This document shows, one piece after another, positions 10,008 to 20,673 of a stretch of DNA of 64,000 bases; positions within the stretch are counted from its first letter, which is position 1, and the number at the start of each line of letters is the position of its first letter. Made by a program: the position numbers and the translations under genes. The notes beneath the pieces were generated by a model. That model did not search any database. It was not told where the DNA came from and saw only the letters and a list, made by a program, of their open reading frames with translations. This stretch comes from Entomortierella parvispora (taxonomy: Eukaryota; Mortierellomycota; Mortierellomycetes; Mortierellales; Mortierellaceae): NCBI GenBank assembly GCA_963573315.1, contig OY752146.1, positions 1,488,001 through 1,552,000 on the forward strand, read 5' to 3'.

Positions 10008-13000
10008 TCATTCAGGGACAGACAAACGATCCAAAAGCTCTCTTTTCAAGCTTTTCCGTCTTTTTCTCTCCCACAAGAACAAAAAAATCAGGTCGAGACA
10101 GCTCTTTCTGTCCTTTCTGTTGCTGCTTGTTTGAACTTTGCTTCATTTGACCTTCGTTCTGAACGTGTTTGGTTCTTCCATTTGGTTCTCACAGAAGACT
10201 CTCTGTACTTCTAGACCTTTTTGCTTTCAGCGATCTCGCTTGTTGGGTTAATTTTTTTCTTTGCACTTCCACTCGATTCTTGGTAGTAAAAAAGGTCGAC
10301 TCATTTACCGCGTGCACCAACATGTCTTGCTAAGCAAACAGACAGATTTCTCCGATAAAAAGAATCTAGCTCTTTGCGCTCAACTTGGCGTGGACCTTCA
10401 TGGTTTAGAAAGACACTAAAACAGCACTCTCCACACCCTGCAGCAGCTGTTCATCTTGGGGAATGAAAAACAGGGGGGTCAGTGCCGCCGCGCCTCTGTG
10501 GACAACGCGATTGTTGAATCTACCATGTCAAGCTTTTTTGCACTGGGTCTCCAAGAATAGCCATAGTTGTTTGTTCTCTCCTTCCTTCTCCATGCGGCGT
10601 TGCGGGTTTTGGGCGAGTTGTGCTCTAAAAAAACCCACCGTTTGCTTCTTTTCTTTCTTGTGTTCGTGGTTTTCCTTCAGTCTTTGATCTAATCAGCAAC
10701 GCCCTGTTGTTTGCCTACAGTTCTTCCGTCCCGCACTTTGGATCTTGTGCGCAGTTAACTCACCGTTGTTGACTTCAAGAAAACAAACGTGCTCCAAGAG
10801 ATGATTAAAAAGGACCAGACTGCCAAACCCAGTGTAGATACCATGTTTGCCCAGACTCCTCACTACTCTAATAGGTGATCCCAACGAGACGTGGTCATCC
10901 AGTAACATGCTTTCCGCCTTTAGAGAAACAGATACAACCAAATACTACGGAACAAATATCCAAGGATGTGCTCATCTGCGTGGCGCATGCAGGGATTATT
11001 GAGACAGTAAGATCGCGCGTCCGCCGCGAACAATCCTCTTTCTTTCAAAAAAGAAATTTCGGGGACCTGCCAAAAAGAAGAGCAATTGTTCTCTCGATTG
11101 ACCGATTGGCGTTTTTTTCATCTTTGGCGGAAGAGTCTCAAAGATCCTATTTACACCTGGGCGCTTTTGTCTCACACTTCCTCATCGGCTTATCGTGCAT
11201 CACTTTTATCCAACCTGCAGGTCAGAAGTCGGGGGCTTTGATCTGGCACGCGCATCGACTTCTTAAAAGTCCATGTAGACAACAAATGACCTTCGTATTT
11301 GGATTCCTTTGAAGGCTCTGGGTCTCACTTTTTACCTCCCACGATGGGGTTGTTTCGATAAATTGCCAGGCTCACTCACACACACACAAACGCACCTGCA
11401 CCCTTTATACCGGGAAGGTAGCAACTGGGAGTGTAGCGGCCAGCAACCCTACTGAGTTGGAATCGATTGTCTGGTTACAAATGACAACCAAAGTTAAAAA
11501 ACTGGGTTTGAGAGAGCTTCTTTCTACCGACCCTCCTGTCTTGGAGTAGAATCGATAAAACTTTCATTCAACCTTCAATAAAAATGCAGGGCGGCTCTGT
11601 TATAACCGTCCTGCTACAGTTCTTCAAAAGTGTTGGGCGCCGTCCTTCCACCATAGGGAGGGACTCGTCGGAATATGATAATTTGATCCGGCTGTCTCTG
11701 GACAGCGTTTCTGCGGCGCAAATTGCACCACGCTAGCTGACACCATTGATAGATAGTGCGGGGGATTGAGTTTCTCCATCAGCCAGGCCAAAGTGCATGT
11801 AGGTTACAGCAAAGCCCCTGATGTGGCACTGCTGCAGATTTGATTTCCAGTGACGCGTCAAGATGATGCCTCTAGACACAAAAAGCGAGGCCATAGAGTA
11901 CAACAGAAAGATAATTTCACTTCCCTCCTGCCATTGCTTGATGTTGATCTCTTTCTTTGTGCTGTTTTGCGCGCTGAATGACGACAGAGCAAACAAGAGC
12001 AACCTGACGGACAGTTCTTCCTAATAGGACTGGTGGGCGCAAGGGTGGAAGTATGAGTAGATGAAATCGATAAAGAGAGAATGAAAAAAACAGGGTGTGC
12101 TCTCACCTCATTCTCCATCTTGTCCCTTGTGTTTTGTTGCTGCGGGCCTGGTTGAGTTCGAATTCATGGTCAATGGTTTGCTGTGGGGCAGGAGGGTCCA
12201 ACCTATCGCCTTGAAAATAAAAAAGATTGAGGTCTTTGGTAGCACAGAGAAACAGACTCCCCCACAAAGGGCCCACAAATAACAAAAAAACGAAGGGGTG
12301 TTCCACGCCCTGCAAGAGAGGTGCCACGAGAAAAAAAAAAAAAAAAAAAAAGACAGCCGCCGCCTTGCAAGCAGTCAAAGACGAAAACGGATGTATCGAT
12401 CTTTGCGCTTTCTTGCTGTCTCTTTCCGAGAAAATATGGGCTTATGGTACCAGGCTTTGGCCTTCTACAAACAGCAGGGCCTTCCTCTTCTGCAGAAATG
12501 TTGAGGAGAAACAGTGACGACGGTATTTGGAATTTCATTTTCCTACTCTGGTGAATAACGATACTTTATTCTTATTTGGTGAAGGTGGCGGTCCTCTTTT
12601 ACGGATGCAGCTTCCATGAACAAGTTGTTGGCTATCGTTTTCGTTGAGGCACTCAAAGAGAACCTCCCTGCTATAGTGATCTTGAAGAACTTAGGAGCCA
12701 TGACCGTAAGCAAACCTGAGCAGCGACTGAAAAGTGTCAAGCACTAGAGGGTGGGGTGAGACAGAGTTCAAGGAGATACCCGGACACATCCAGTAGCAGA
12801 AGAAAAGCGGGAAGGCAATCGTGTGGCCCCGGTATTTTGGTCGCACGATCACGAACATGAACAAATCCAGGTACTGTAATGGACGATTCGATCCTCGTGG
12901 AATTGCGGACTCCTATTGAGCTGGCAGCAGCCTTGGTTTTTTTCCTAATGCCCTTCCCTACTAGTCTACAAGTAGACATGGCTTCAACTTCGCGTCCTAA

Positions 13001-13984
13001 ACCGGCCTACTTGCTCTATCAATTTGATATTCCTGTCATCACTACAAAACAAGCCCTTCTTTTTTCTGTTTTGCTACTTCGACGTCTTTCTGTTTGTTGT
13101 ATTATATAATATCCATTCTTTGCAATAAATCTAGAACATACCAGCATTTTGACACGCAAACTCGGACCTGTATCCCCTGTAGACGTGCCATTGTTGTACA
13201 GTACAGACAACAATGACTCTACTGTCATGCGTGTGGCTTGGCTACACCAGACCGTGAAGAGTCAAAAGGGGCGCAGTTCTTTTTGCCACCAGTTTCTCTC
13301 TCTTTCTTCCTCACCGCACTAATTCCGTTCCTTCCCCTTACCTGCCTTAACTCGCCACCCCTTCCGTAGCCGAAACCATGCTACATCTCTCACTCAGCCA
13401 ACAAAGGTAACAGCGACGACTTGGGCTCTCTCATTCTCATTCTCATTCTTTGATTCATTTGTTCATTTGTCTTTGAATACGTCTCTGGCTTTCTTTTTTG
13501 CACCCGTTTGGTTGCTTCCCTTTCTCACCCCAAGTCTCGCGCCCGCTCCTGGAGGACTCTGCATCTTACTTACAACCACTCCCAAGTACCGAGGCGGAAA
13601 GCTGACTGGTTAGTCCCCCGGCTTGAGTAAGGCACTCAAGTCATTAATTTGGTCGGGAGACTGGGGGACCCATAATCATGCTTGTTGAGGTACTTTAAGG
13701 TGCAATCGCTGACTCGAGTGTGGGTATAACCAGGTATAATAAAGGTAGGTATGGGGCGCGATGGCCTGCCGCCTGCTCGTTGGCGCGCCCTGCACAACCT
13801 TGTTTTCTTCACCGTGTGGAAAACAAGGTTGACTGAGAGCAGGCCGTAGACAGAGTGATATTTGATGAATAAAGAAAGGGGATCAACCACAGATGGGTAT
13901 AAATACTCAATGTCGACGGAATTCGGGGGAGAAGAGTGTGAGCAGGGATGTTCTTATTATTTATTTATTTTTTATACAGCTGGA

Positions 13985-15172
13985 CTATTGTCTTCTATCT
14001 GTAGGGAGCTCGAAAGTCGAAAGGGACTGGATGCTGACAGGATGGGATTTCCCACAGGACAAAGGCAGCAACTCGTCAGATCTAGCCAGGTCTTTTAGTA
14101 TCGTCCCTCCGATCGGCTCATCTTTGATACTTTTTGGGTCGCGGTATTCGCCTTCGAAATGATTCAGCACTGAACTCGTTCCGAGAGGCCAAAGATCGAG
14201 TCCATAGCTTGAATGCAAATCCCTGTAATCATAGAGATGGATCTTCTTCAATCTTCTGGTCGACAATGTTGATGAAACACTGCATCCTCGCCAGAGTCAT
14301 CGACCTTTCTCTGGACTTTGATCCTGGCCATCTCGAGTTTTAAGCACATCCAGGGCCTGGCCAATAACGACGACTCTATTGGCGAATTACCATTGACGTA
14401 GGTGCCCAACAGTTGTAAGAGGTCGGATGCTCGTAAGGTCGCACCACGGAATTCCACCAGGTACAGTAGGGGCATAAATTTAATATTTCCTGTATGGTTG
14501 CGCCATCAGTAGCCAGATGTGGGACCTGTGAATCCGACAATACATCAACTTCAACTTGGTCAGGTGTGAGGGCATGGTCAGGACTCGATTCAACGACTCG
14601 CCCTCCAGCTCTTTCAAAACGAATTGGAGGCTCGACAGGCTCGAAAGTGGTTTGCAGAGGCATTTAGTTGCGACTTGGGCGTCGTTTTTTTGCTCTAACT
14701 CGAGTTGGACCAATTAAGGGTCCCCTTTTCATGAGACCCTGGAGAACTAGCACCTCTATATCTGACCAAGTGAGCATGGTAGTCAGTTGCCTGAAATGTT
14801 TGCAGTTGTCCAGTATCTTTTCGAGGTGAGCAAGTTTAAAGTTGGTACTTGTAAATCCTGGATATGATGGATATGTTGTCCAAACAAAGGCCAGTGGTTT
14901 TGATAGATAGGAGCATGGGCCATTCGGTAGTGGATTGGGATGTACGTTCGGTGCCAGCTTTTGCAGACGCGAATACAGGAAACCAGATCGCGCTCGTAAA
15001 CCCATGCTCCGACATAACATGGAGTCGTAACCCCACCACCTCTCTCGATGTCAGGGGGGGGGACGTGCCAATGGAGTTGTTTGCGAATGAAGAACGTGAA
15101 CGAGCCGGACAAAATGATAGAAGACTTGACACTGTTTCGATGCCTGTGTTGAATTTGCACAAGGCTGTGCAC
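13985..15172 (-). pseudogene. Decayed tandem copy of the adjacent F-box/LRR gene
   Basis: Minus-strand fragments in changing frames match the intact neighbour in order. The F-box-like start reads DLVSCIRVCKSWHRTYIPI against DLVSCVRVSSLWYETYIPL. Next come LEKILDNCKHFRQLT, then SLNRVLTMPSHLTKLKLMYC, then EFRGATLRASDL, and finally EYRDPKSIKDEPIGG near the end. At least four frame changes are needed. At about 14525-14535 the copy jumps from the CRI segment straight to the segment matching HLNIDGAAIHEIL. This removes what in the neighbour is 432 nt of LRR sequence (about 15667-16099). The intact gene carries CCAG at both deletion ends, pointing to a short-homology deletion. The two copies lie head to tail, within 10 bp of each other. 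Confidence 0.85.
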
Positions 15173-15176
15173 ATCC

Positions 15177-16625
15177 TCATCGAATTTTTATTATTTCTTC
15201 GTAAACATAATAAAATTTGCAGTTCGTCAACTCTGGCCAGATCTTAAGCAGGCGTCGACCGATCGGCTCGCTCATGATAGTCCTTGCGTTGTGGTATTCG
15301 CCTGATATCTTTCTTGATCTTACGTCAAACCCGAAATAAGTCCTCAGATCGAGTCCATAGACTGGAGAAGGCCGGTTCCCACAGAGATGAAGTTCCTTCA
15401 ACCTCTTTAGCCCACAGAGTTGCTGAAATAACATCTTTTCCGCAGGGTGATCAAACTCCATCTTGATCGCAATCCTGAGTACCTCAAGGTTAAGGCACAC
15501 CCAAGGTCGGGTTGTTAACGGTGACAACGAATCGCCATTGACATGGGTGCCTGATCGCTCTACGAGATCGGATGCTCGTAAGGTCGCGCCGTAGAATTCC
15601 ACCAGGCGGGGACACGAAGACAATATTTCATGAATGGCTGCACCGTCAATATTCAAATGTAGGACCTGGAGAGACTCCCAGTGTCGTTTTAAGGCCCGCA
15701 TCGAATATCCCTCACAAGTAGCCAAAGGAAATTCAAGTCGTCGAAGGCCATTAGGACAGGACTTCAGCAAACCTGCCAGCCCAACGTCCGACAAACTTGA
15801 CGCACGGCGATTATCTTGCAAGCAAATGGAATGCAACCTTGGCCAGCAACCATCGCTGATATTGCCTTGTGAGTTGTCTCCCCGGAGGAGTAGCGCGCCA
15901 AATACAGACACAAATTTCGAAACAGGTAGAGCGTCGCCAAGTGTGTGGGTCGTATTCCATGATATTGTCTCGAGTTTTGGACATTTATGAAACAGCTTTA
16001 GCTGCTTATGGGGTACCAACGTGGTGGATGAATTGGCAACCTTCAGCTCCTTCAGCTGAGGGAACTCTGGCCAGTTTACCCAAGGCTCTTCCTGAGGCTG
16101 GATACGACAGTATAACAACTCCAGTTTTGTCAGGCGTGAAGACATGGTCAGAACTCGATTCAACAACGCGCCGCTGAGCTCTTGCGAAACAAGTTTGAGG
16201 CTCGAAATTCGAGGGCAGTGCTCCACAGCGGCGTCCAGTATCAACTTGGACGTTGTCTTTTGCTGGTTGTTCTTCTCCAGCTCAAATCCGATCAATTGAG
16301 GGTTCTCTTTCACGAGGCTCAGAATGAATGGCACTTCCCGACCGGCCAGAGTGAGTCTGACAGTCAATTGTTTTAGATTTTTGCAGCTCATTACCATCTT
16401 TTCGAGGTGAAGAGGGTTGGAGTTGAATGGTATCCGTAAATCGTAGGCATAGTGGATATGTCGTTCAAACGAGGACCAGTAATTTTGGTAGGTCGGGTCG
16501 TGAGCCGTGCGGTACAGCAACGGGATGTAGGTTTCGTACCAGAGACTGCTAACACGGACACAGGAAACCAAGTCGTGAATTTGAAGCAAATCCCCGACGC
16601 AAAGTCGTATTTCCGCCACGTCCAT
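15177..16625 (-). CDS. F-box-like/leucine-rich-repeat protein
   Basis: Intronless, 482 aa from the ATG at 16625. The frame continues upstream to an earlier ATG at 16772, but the chosen Met begins a typical F-box-like helix set (MDVAEIRLCVGDLLQIHDLV, then the SCVRVSSLWYETYIPLLYR segment). Irregular LRRs follow, for example CPRISSLKLVSQELSG, LTKLELLYCRI, CPKLETISWN, CPNGLRRLEFPLATCEG and LKRLKELHLCGN. F-box/LRR proteins of this kind are often substrate receptors of SCF ubiquitin ligases, and Mortierellaceae carry large families of them. The substrate is unknown. The tandem decayed copy downstream shows recent duplication. Confidence 0.8.
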   Translation of the reverse strand: MDVAEIRLCVGDLLQIHDLVSCVRVSSLWYETYIPLLYRTAHDPTYQNYWSSFERHIHYAYDLRIPFNSNPLHLEKMVMSCKNLKQLTVRLTLAGREVPFILSLVKENPQLIGFELEKNNQQKTTSKLILDAAVEHCPRISSLKLVSQELSGALLNRVLTMSSRLTKLELLYCRIQPQEEPWVNWPEFPQLKELKVANSSTTLVPHKQLKLFHKCPKLETISWNTTHTLGDALPVSKFVSVFGALLLRGDNSQGNISDGCWPRLHSICLQDNRRASSLSDVGLAGLLKSCPNGLRRLEFPLATCEGYSMRALKRHWESLQVLHLNIDGAAIHEILSSCPRLVEFYGATLRASDLVERSGTHVNGDSLSPLTTRPWVCLNLEVLRIAIKMEFDHPAEKMLFQQLCGLKRLKELHLCGNRPSPVYGLDLRTYFGFDVRSRKISGEYHNARTIMSEPIGRRLLKIWPELTNCKFYYVYEEIIKIR

Positions 16626-16900
16626 AGATCCGAATTCGAACAGGTGTTGGCGTCCTTTCTGGCAGTTGAGGGCGAAGAGGATATTTGAATCACGATTGGG
16701 AATGCTCGAGTGAATTGGGTAAGAATGAAGAATGTAAAAGCCAGAATGAGATGGAGAGATGTCGATGGACAAAAAGGAGAGCGTACCACCTGCGTGTCAG
16801 GTGTCTTCTTTGCGCATCTGTGCACGTCTTTGTTTTTTGTCTAATGGTATCTTTATTAATATTCGCTAGAATGTCATCAGCGACGACTCTTTCGTGTCTG

Positions 16901-17725
16901 TTAAGCCGGGGCAATACCAATGTAGACATCACGGACCTTGGATACAAATTGCCCAATCTTCACCTCGGCCTCATGGATGATCTTGGAACCCGAAATTTCT
17001 TCGATCAAGGCGTAGTCATGGGCTCTGCCGTCCTTGACTATCAACTCTACATCAACATCCTCGGCTTTCGCCTTTGCCACAAAGCTTTCGATCGAGGGTT
17101 TCAACGTTTCCGCACCTCCAACAAAGACCAGCATTTTTGGCATTCCAGTCAAGGAAGGGGCGCGGATAGGAGCGGCGTAGGGTGAAGTCTGGATCTTGGC
17201 CTGGTTGCGAGTGTAAGCCTCCATATAAGTTCGACCACCCATGTTGGTGATATAATCGTCAGGCGAATCCTTCATGGGCTTGGGGCACATCACCCAGGGC
17301 GAGAACAGGACCTGTCCAGCAGGCATACCCAGATGGCTGTACTCATCACGGATCTTCAGAGCTGTGGTCAGGCAAAGGTTTCCTCCTGCAGAATCACCGC
17401 ACATCACAACACGGCGGGGATCAACTCCCTGATGTTCGATCAAGTGTCTATAGGCAGCCACGCACTCGTTCAATGCTCCAGGGTACATGACCTCGGGTGA
17501 GAGGCCTATGTAGCAATTACAAAGATTGGAAGAGGTAAGCCCTCAAATTGGCGAAATACATCGAACCTGCAGCTCAACAAGGGTGATCAAACGTACTGTA
17601 CTCGACCGAGAGGATGCCAATTTTGAGGTTGTGGTTCTTCTGCATGCCCTTCATCCACGAGCGGTAGTTGGCGAGGAACATCAAGGCATCTCCCAAAACC
17701 ATACCACCGCCTAAAGCGGCCAAAG

Positions 17726-17760
<35 letters not shown>

Positions 17761-18612
17761 CGTGGGATTAATGGAACAAACCACGTCAAAGCGAAAACTT
17801 ACATTAAAGTGTAAAAAGCCAAAACAAAAAAAATACCATGAATTGCGAACATGACAATGTCGCATCCAGCACCGATATCGGTGATCGTGTGCTTCTTCAT
17901 CAAGTCCTTCTTGAGCTGCTCTTTGTTCAGTTGATCCTTGAAGGGAATCCAGAATCCCTCCCAGCCCTGGCCCTTGACCTTGGTGGCCCATTGATCCTTG
18001 GACGACTGCTTGAAGGTACCAGTTTTGAGGTGCACAATAGCGTTGGAGAAGCTCATCATTCGTCGGGACTGGGCAATATTCAAAACGCGAAGACTCATCA
18101 TCATCCGAAGGACCATCACGGTGTATCCTTGAAGGAGAGTGACGCCCTTAGGGGTTCTGCCGAAGATATGACGGACCGTTGACTTGAGGATGTATGCGGC
18201 TACGTTATTTCAGTTCCAAATGGATTAGAAACAGGGATCAGAAAAGAGAAAAAAATAGGAATGATCGGTTTATCGGCACCCGAGCCATCTCTGAAAAGGC
18301 AGCCGATCCTTCACTTGCGTCATCTCCATCCGAACTCGCGGTCGATAACCTCTCCCCTTTGAGAAAAACAAAACAGACTTACTGACGTAAAGGGTAAGGC
18401 GGGTGTAGGCGACTGGGCCCCTGCGATAGTAAAGGTAGGAAAGATGGGAAAGAGAAGCATGGGCCATGGTCAGTGAGGGATCCCCGACTCTTGTCTATCT
18501 TGCCCCTGACTTGCACCGTGAACATGCAGGTATCCAACGTGACGTTCTGCTTGGGTACTAACCAGTATTTGAAGGCATTCTGGTTTTGGGCGATGGAGGT
18601 GGTGGAGGTCAT
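16901..18612 (-). CDS. HSL-family alpha/beta hydrolase (lipase/esterase)
   Basis: Model: complement(16901..17505, 17597..17710, 17837..18199, 18383..18420, 18563..18612), 389 aa. The hormone-sensitive-lipase fold signature is complete: HGGGMVLGD oxyanion motif (built across an intron), GDSAGGN nucleophile elbow, and a C-terminal DGRAHDY with the catalytic His. The acid is probably the Glu in VGGAETL, which replaces the usual Asp. The N-terminal 90 residues contain a hydrophobic stretch (GPVAYTRLTLYV...GVTLLQGYTVMVLRMMM) that may anchor the protein in a membrane. Substrate cannot be inferred. The intron before the HGGG exon carries a 32-nt oligo-U run (A32 at 17726-17757 on the plus strand) close to its acceptor. 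Confidence 0.9.
17726..17757 (-). repeat. U32 tract inside hydrolase intron
   Basis: Thirty-two consecutive A on the plus strand, read as U32 in the transcript, ending about 15 nt before the 3' splice site. It is an extreme polypyrimidine tract and likely unstable in length. Confidence 0.9.
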
Positions 18613-20551
18613 GGCTGAGGGGGAGAGCAGCGGCCGTGTGGGGTGGGGATGTGGAGGGGGGATGGCTGGAGAGAAGAGACGGAAAGAAAGGGATTCAAGG
18701 GAGACAACGAGCGAAAGGAGAGCGGGGCACAAAATGAACGGCCCAAGAACAGAGTTTTTTTCCCTTTTTTTTTGTCGGCTCGGTCACTGGGATCGATCGC
18801 ACCGATCAATCACCTGACACGCCACCAACTTGGCTCCCTCCCTTCTTTTTTCATTCCCTCACTCTCTCTCTCTCTCTCTCTCTCTCTCCCACCCCATCTC
18901 AACGTCATGCAACACGGCGCCGCTGGATTGTGTCAGGAGACATTTTCCGTCTTTTCGGGAACACTTTCATCAAGTGCGAGATCTGGTGGGCTGCCTCATT
19001 ACGGAGAAGGAGCGGCTCAGCACTCTACCCTATCTGGAAAGTGCAGCTTTGCGGCGACCTGCAATCACGCTGGATCATGGTCTGGATACCGCCATCTTGA
19101 CACGACTTCACATTGCGAATCCGCGCCTTGTCCAATAGGAAATCGGAAACGGAAAATAAGGAAAATTCAGTACACTCGATGCTAGATTGCGCTGACGCTT
19201 GAAGTTCGGTGCCCCAGATTGATAGCACTTCAGTTCCCCTGGCACCCAAGGCAACTGACATAGAAGCCTTGTCTGGAGCTGCCTCTGCGGTTGACACTAT
19301 TAGCATTGATGGACTGCCGGTCGCTCACCTGGTGTGGTGCGAGAGCTCACTGTTACTTCCAGGATGTATCCAGTCCCATGGAGAACGGCATGTTTGTGCA
19401 TTGGAGTTTCTAAGGTACCTCGCTGGTATCTTGAGAGAACGTCACTAACCAAAACTTCATTCACTCATGCTGGATTATGAGGGTTTGGGTAAGTACTATC
19501 ATAAAGTGGTTTCTGGAGAAGAAGAATAATTGATAATGGTCTTCCGCTACCGTCCTCCCCTGCCACAATTGGTTTCGCCCCTTGCTTTCATTCCGTATTT
19601 AACCTTGCCAGCTATTCGAGGTCACTTCCGAACCTTTGAGGCTTTGGATTTGAGAGCAGAAAGATGGATGGCTCAAGAGTGATATCGTCATGCCCCCAGC
19701 TTCGAACATCCTGGGGTAATGATCCCGAGGTCAGCGATGTAATGCAAGGGTTGCTCGGCCTTTCATCATTTCCATACGGTTCGCCTCAGTTTGTGTCAAA
19801 AACTCGAGGTACTCAGGATCTTGCTGCAAAAAGGATGGAAGAAGACGAGGCGAACAACCTCGTGTTAAAACATCCAAGGAAAATTGCTTTGTACTTGGGG
19901 GGCTCATTCGAAGTACTGGACCAGCTCCATGTTGGAATGAGCCTTGAATTTCACCAAGACTTTCAATGAAAATTGCACAAAAATCCTCAGGATTCATGAA
20001 AGTGAGGTAGGACGTCGAGTGCCGAAGGTTTGGCCCCAGCTTGAGTACTGCCATTGGAATGCGGACGGCCAATAGTCGATCAATGTTGAGATGAAATATA
20101 ATAAAACCTTAGCTGACACTAGGCCGAAGAACACGAAACGCAACGCGTGTCTTTTCAGACTGGTCGAGGGTCTTGATTTGTCCTTCAGTGTGCCTCGTTA
20201 GCATAAACAAAAGATGAATTAAAACAATGTATTGATCGTGACGATAATGTTGCCTGTTCGTAAATGGACTTTGGGGTGGAAGGCACAGAAGAGTGTTTGC
20301 CATTGGAATCTGCGCAGATATCCAACTGCTGATATCATGGTAACACAAGAGAAGTCTCGGTTTCTTGTTCAATGGTTTGTCGAGGAACACACACCTTGTT
20401 TTTCTCACCCTTTTTCTTGACTGAGCTAACTGCTCTCGGATGAAGAGCAGGCGGGGAATCGTGGCTGAAAGGATACCGCCAACAGGTGATCCTTAGTTTG
20501 ATCCACTACACGCCCCGCCTCTTGCACTGCCAAAGACAATCCGCACATGAA
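18613..20551. other. Intergenic region, no convincing gene
   Basis: Holds a (CT)n microsatellite at about 18861-18888 and short frames. A minus-strand frame at 19731-20072 (contains PEDFCAIFIESLGEI and QDPEYLEFLTQTEANRMEMM) has plausible composition but no recognisable family and no good gene model. It could be a relic or chance. Confidence 0.5.
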
Positions 20552-20558
20552 TATAAAA
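20552..20558 (+). promoter_or_regulatory. TATA box of the FAD monooxygenase gene
   Basis: TATAAAA 116 bp upstream of the ATG at 20674, followed by a pyrimidine-rich leader. Suggests an inducible gene. Confidence 0.6.
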
Positions 20559-20673
20559 GAAAATCCAGTTTTTCCTTCCTTCTTTCTTCCACTTTTTCTC
20601 TTCCAAGATCAACTCTGCACATAAACTTGTACCAACCATCCCAAACAAGCCCAAAAAAAGCATTGTCTCCCAC

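Larger units (their letters stand above)
8460..13984. other. Gene-poor 5.5-kb region
   Basis: No frame here resembles a known protein. The stretch holds a poly-A run near 9250, a (CA)n microsatellite at 9974-10005, an A21 run at 12331-12351, and scattered short frames on both strands. The only coding candidates are a 45-residue frame at 9083-9220 (listed separately) and a weak minus-strand frame at 11733-12020 rejected for lack of homology. Long regulatory DNA, an unannotated non-coding RNA, or decayed transposon sequence are all possible. Confidence 0.5.

Noticed and set aside
11733-12020. Minus-strand frame with a hydrophobic stretch (SEIIFLLYSMASLFVSRGII)
   Set aside because: Composition is plausible but there is no family, no partner exon that closes in frame and no promoter; kept out as too weak.
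19731-20072. Minus-strand frame containing PEDFCAIFIESLGEI
   Set aside because: Isolated, no recognisable homology, no start in good context; possibly a gene relic but not supportable.
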